Assembly (NCBI GenBank): GCA_017311185.1
Contig: JAESUZ010003392.1
Span: 62,001 to 126,000 of the forward strand
Origin: Proteles cristata cristata
Taxonomy: Eukaryota; Chordata; Mammalia; Carnivora; Hyaenidae
DNA length: 64,000 nucleotides
Reading direction: 5' to 3'
A program made the position numbers and the translations under genes. The notes under the pieces are model-generated. The model was given only the letters and a program-made list of their open reading frames with translations, was not told the origin of the DNA and ran no database searches. This document shows positions 63,661-64,000 of the stretch, piece by piece. How positions within the stretch are numbered: the first letter of the stretch is position 1; every line of letters starts with the position of its first letter.

Positions 63661-64000
63661 CTTCAGAGCACTGAGCAGATCAGGTTTATCTTCCTAGAGC
63701 CACAGCACGAGCAAAGACACAGGGGTGGGCCTGACCATGCTGTGCTCAGGGGCACAACATCAGCCTGGCTAAGAGGGACGGTTGGGGTCAGGGCAGTGCA
63801 ACACCTGGCAGCTCGGGAGCCTCAAGGCATTTGTCCCAATTCTGCTTCCCTGTTTGAGCACAGTACCCTTTCCACGGCCTTTGAGGTTGACTTGATATAA
63901 ATCTGAGTCTGGTTCACTTTAATGTACTTAACACACAAACTGGAAACTGTCTTTCCCACAGAGCTAGTTATATCAGCTCTCTGGAGGAGAGGTGACTATA
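63661..64000. other. Unique sequence to window end
   Basis: No recognised repeat or exon. Confidence 0.4.

Noticed and set aside
1..64000. A previously undescribed multi-gene system
   Set aside because: The window has no recognisable genes. The structures found are transposable elements, simple repeats and possible regulatory DNA.

Overview
The window looks like ordinary nuclear DNA from a carnivore, most likely a cat (Felidae) or another feliform. The main evidence is twenty copies or fragments of the tRNA-Lys-derived CAN SINE in its feliform form. These have a GCGCCTGGGTGGCTCAGT-type head, a GGTTCGAGCCCC-type B box, a CT-rich middle and an AAATAAATAAACATTAAA-type tail. Many are flanked by clear 11-21 bp target-site duplications. 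No exon, protein-coding gene, functional RNA gene or CRISPR array could be recognised. The open reading frames are short (the longest about 156 codons), resemble no known family and lie in repeats or random sequence. The window is therefore intergenic or deep intronic DNA; I cannot say which gene is nearest.

Layout. 0-9 kb: old MIR elements, an old L1 3' end split by a SINE, and two copies of an unclassified ~448 bp repeat at 6.16 and 8.36 kb. 9-20 kb: mostly unique sequence with a few SINEs, MIR/L2 pieces, hAT MITEs and simple repeats, and a CpG-bearing stretch at 15.8-16.1 kb. 20-33 kb: SINEs, a second L1 3' end, a pair of diverged direct repeats (27.45 and 29.01 kb), MER5-like MITEs and an MLT1-type LTR. 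33-42 kb: the densest SINE region, including two places where a second SINE landed in the target-site duplication of an earlier one (36.1-36.6 and 40.7-41.2 kb). 43-49 kb: a cluster of LTR-type repeats (three MLT1-like, two other LTR-like) and a palindromic AT-rich hairpin at 43.9-44.1 kb. 49.5-54.6 kb: an antisense L1 fragment, a SINE, L2 and a MITE. 54.65-58.1 kb: an almost repeat-free block holding the best candidate conserved regulatory elements. 58-64 kb: L2, a MITE with an internal microsatellite, another MLT1-like LTR, MIRs and two SINEs.

Nothing here supports an undescribed multi-gene system. The items most worth following are the candidate non-coding regulatory elements (56.74-57.0 kb, 57.08-57.44 kb, 39.23-39.35 kb), the palindromic AT-rich repeat, the unexplained 448 bp repeat pair, and the reused SINE insertion sites. 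Repeat family names are from memory of consensus features, and boundaries of old repeats are approximate.
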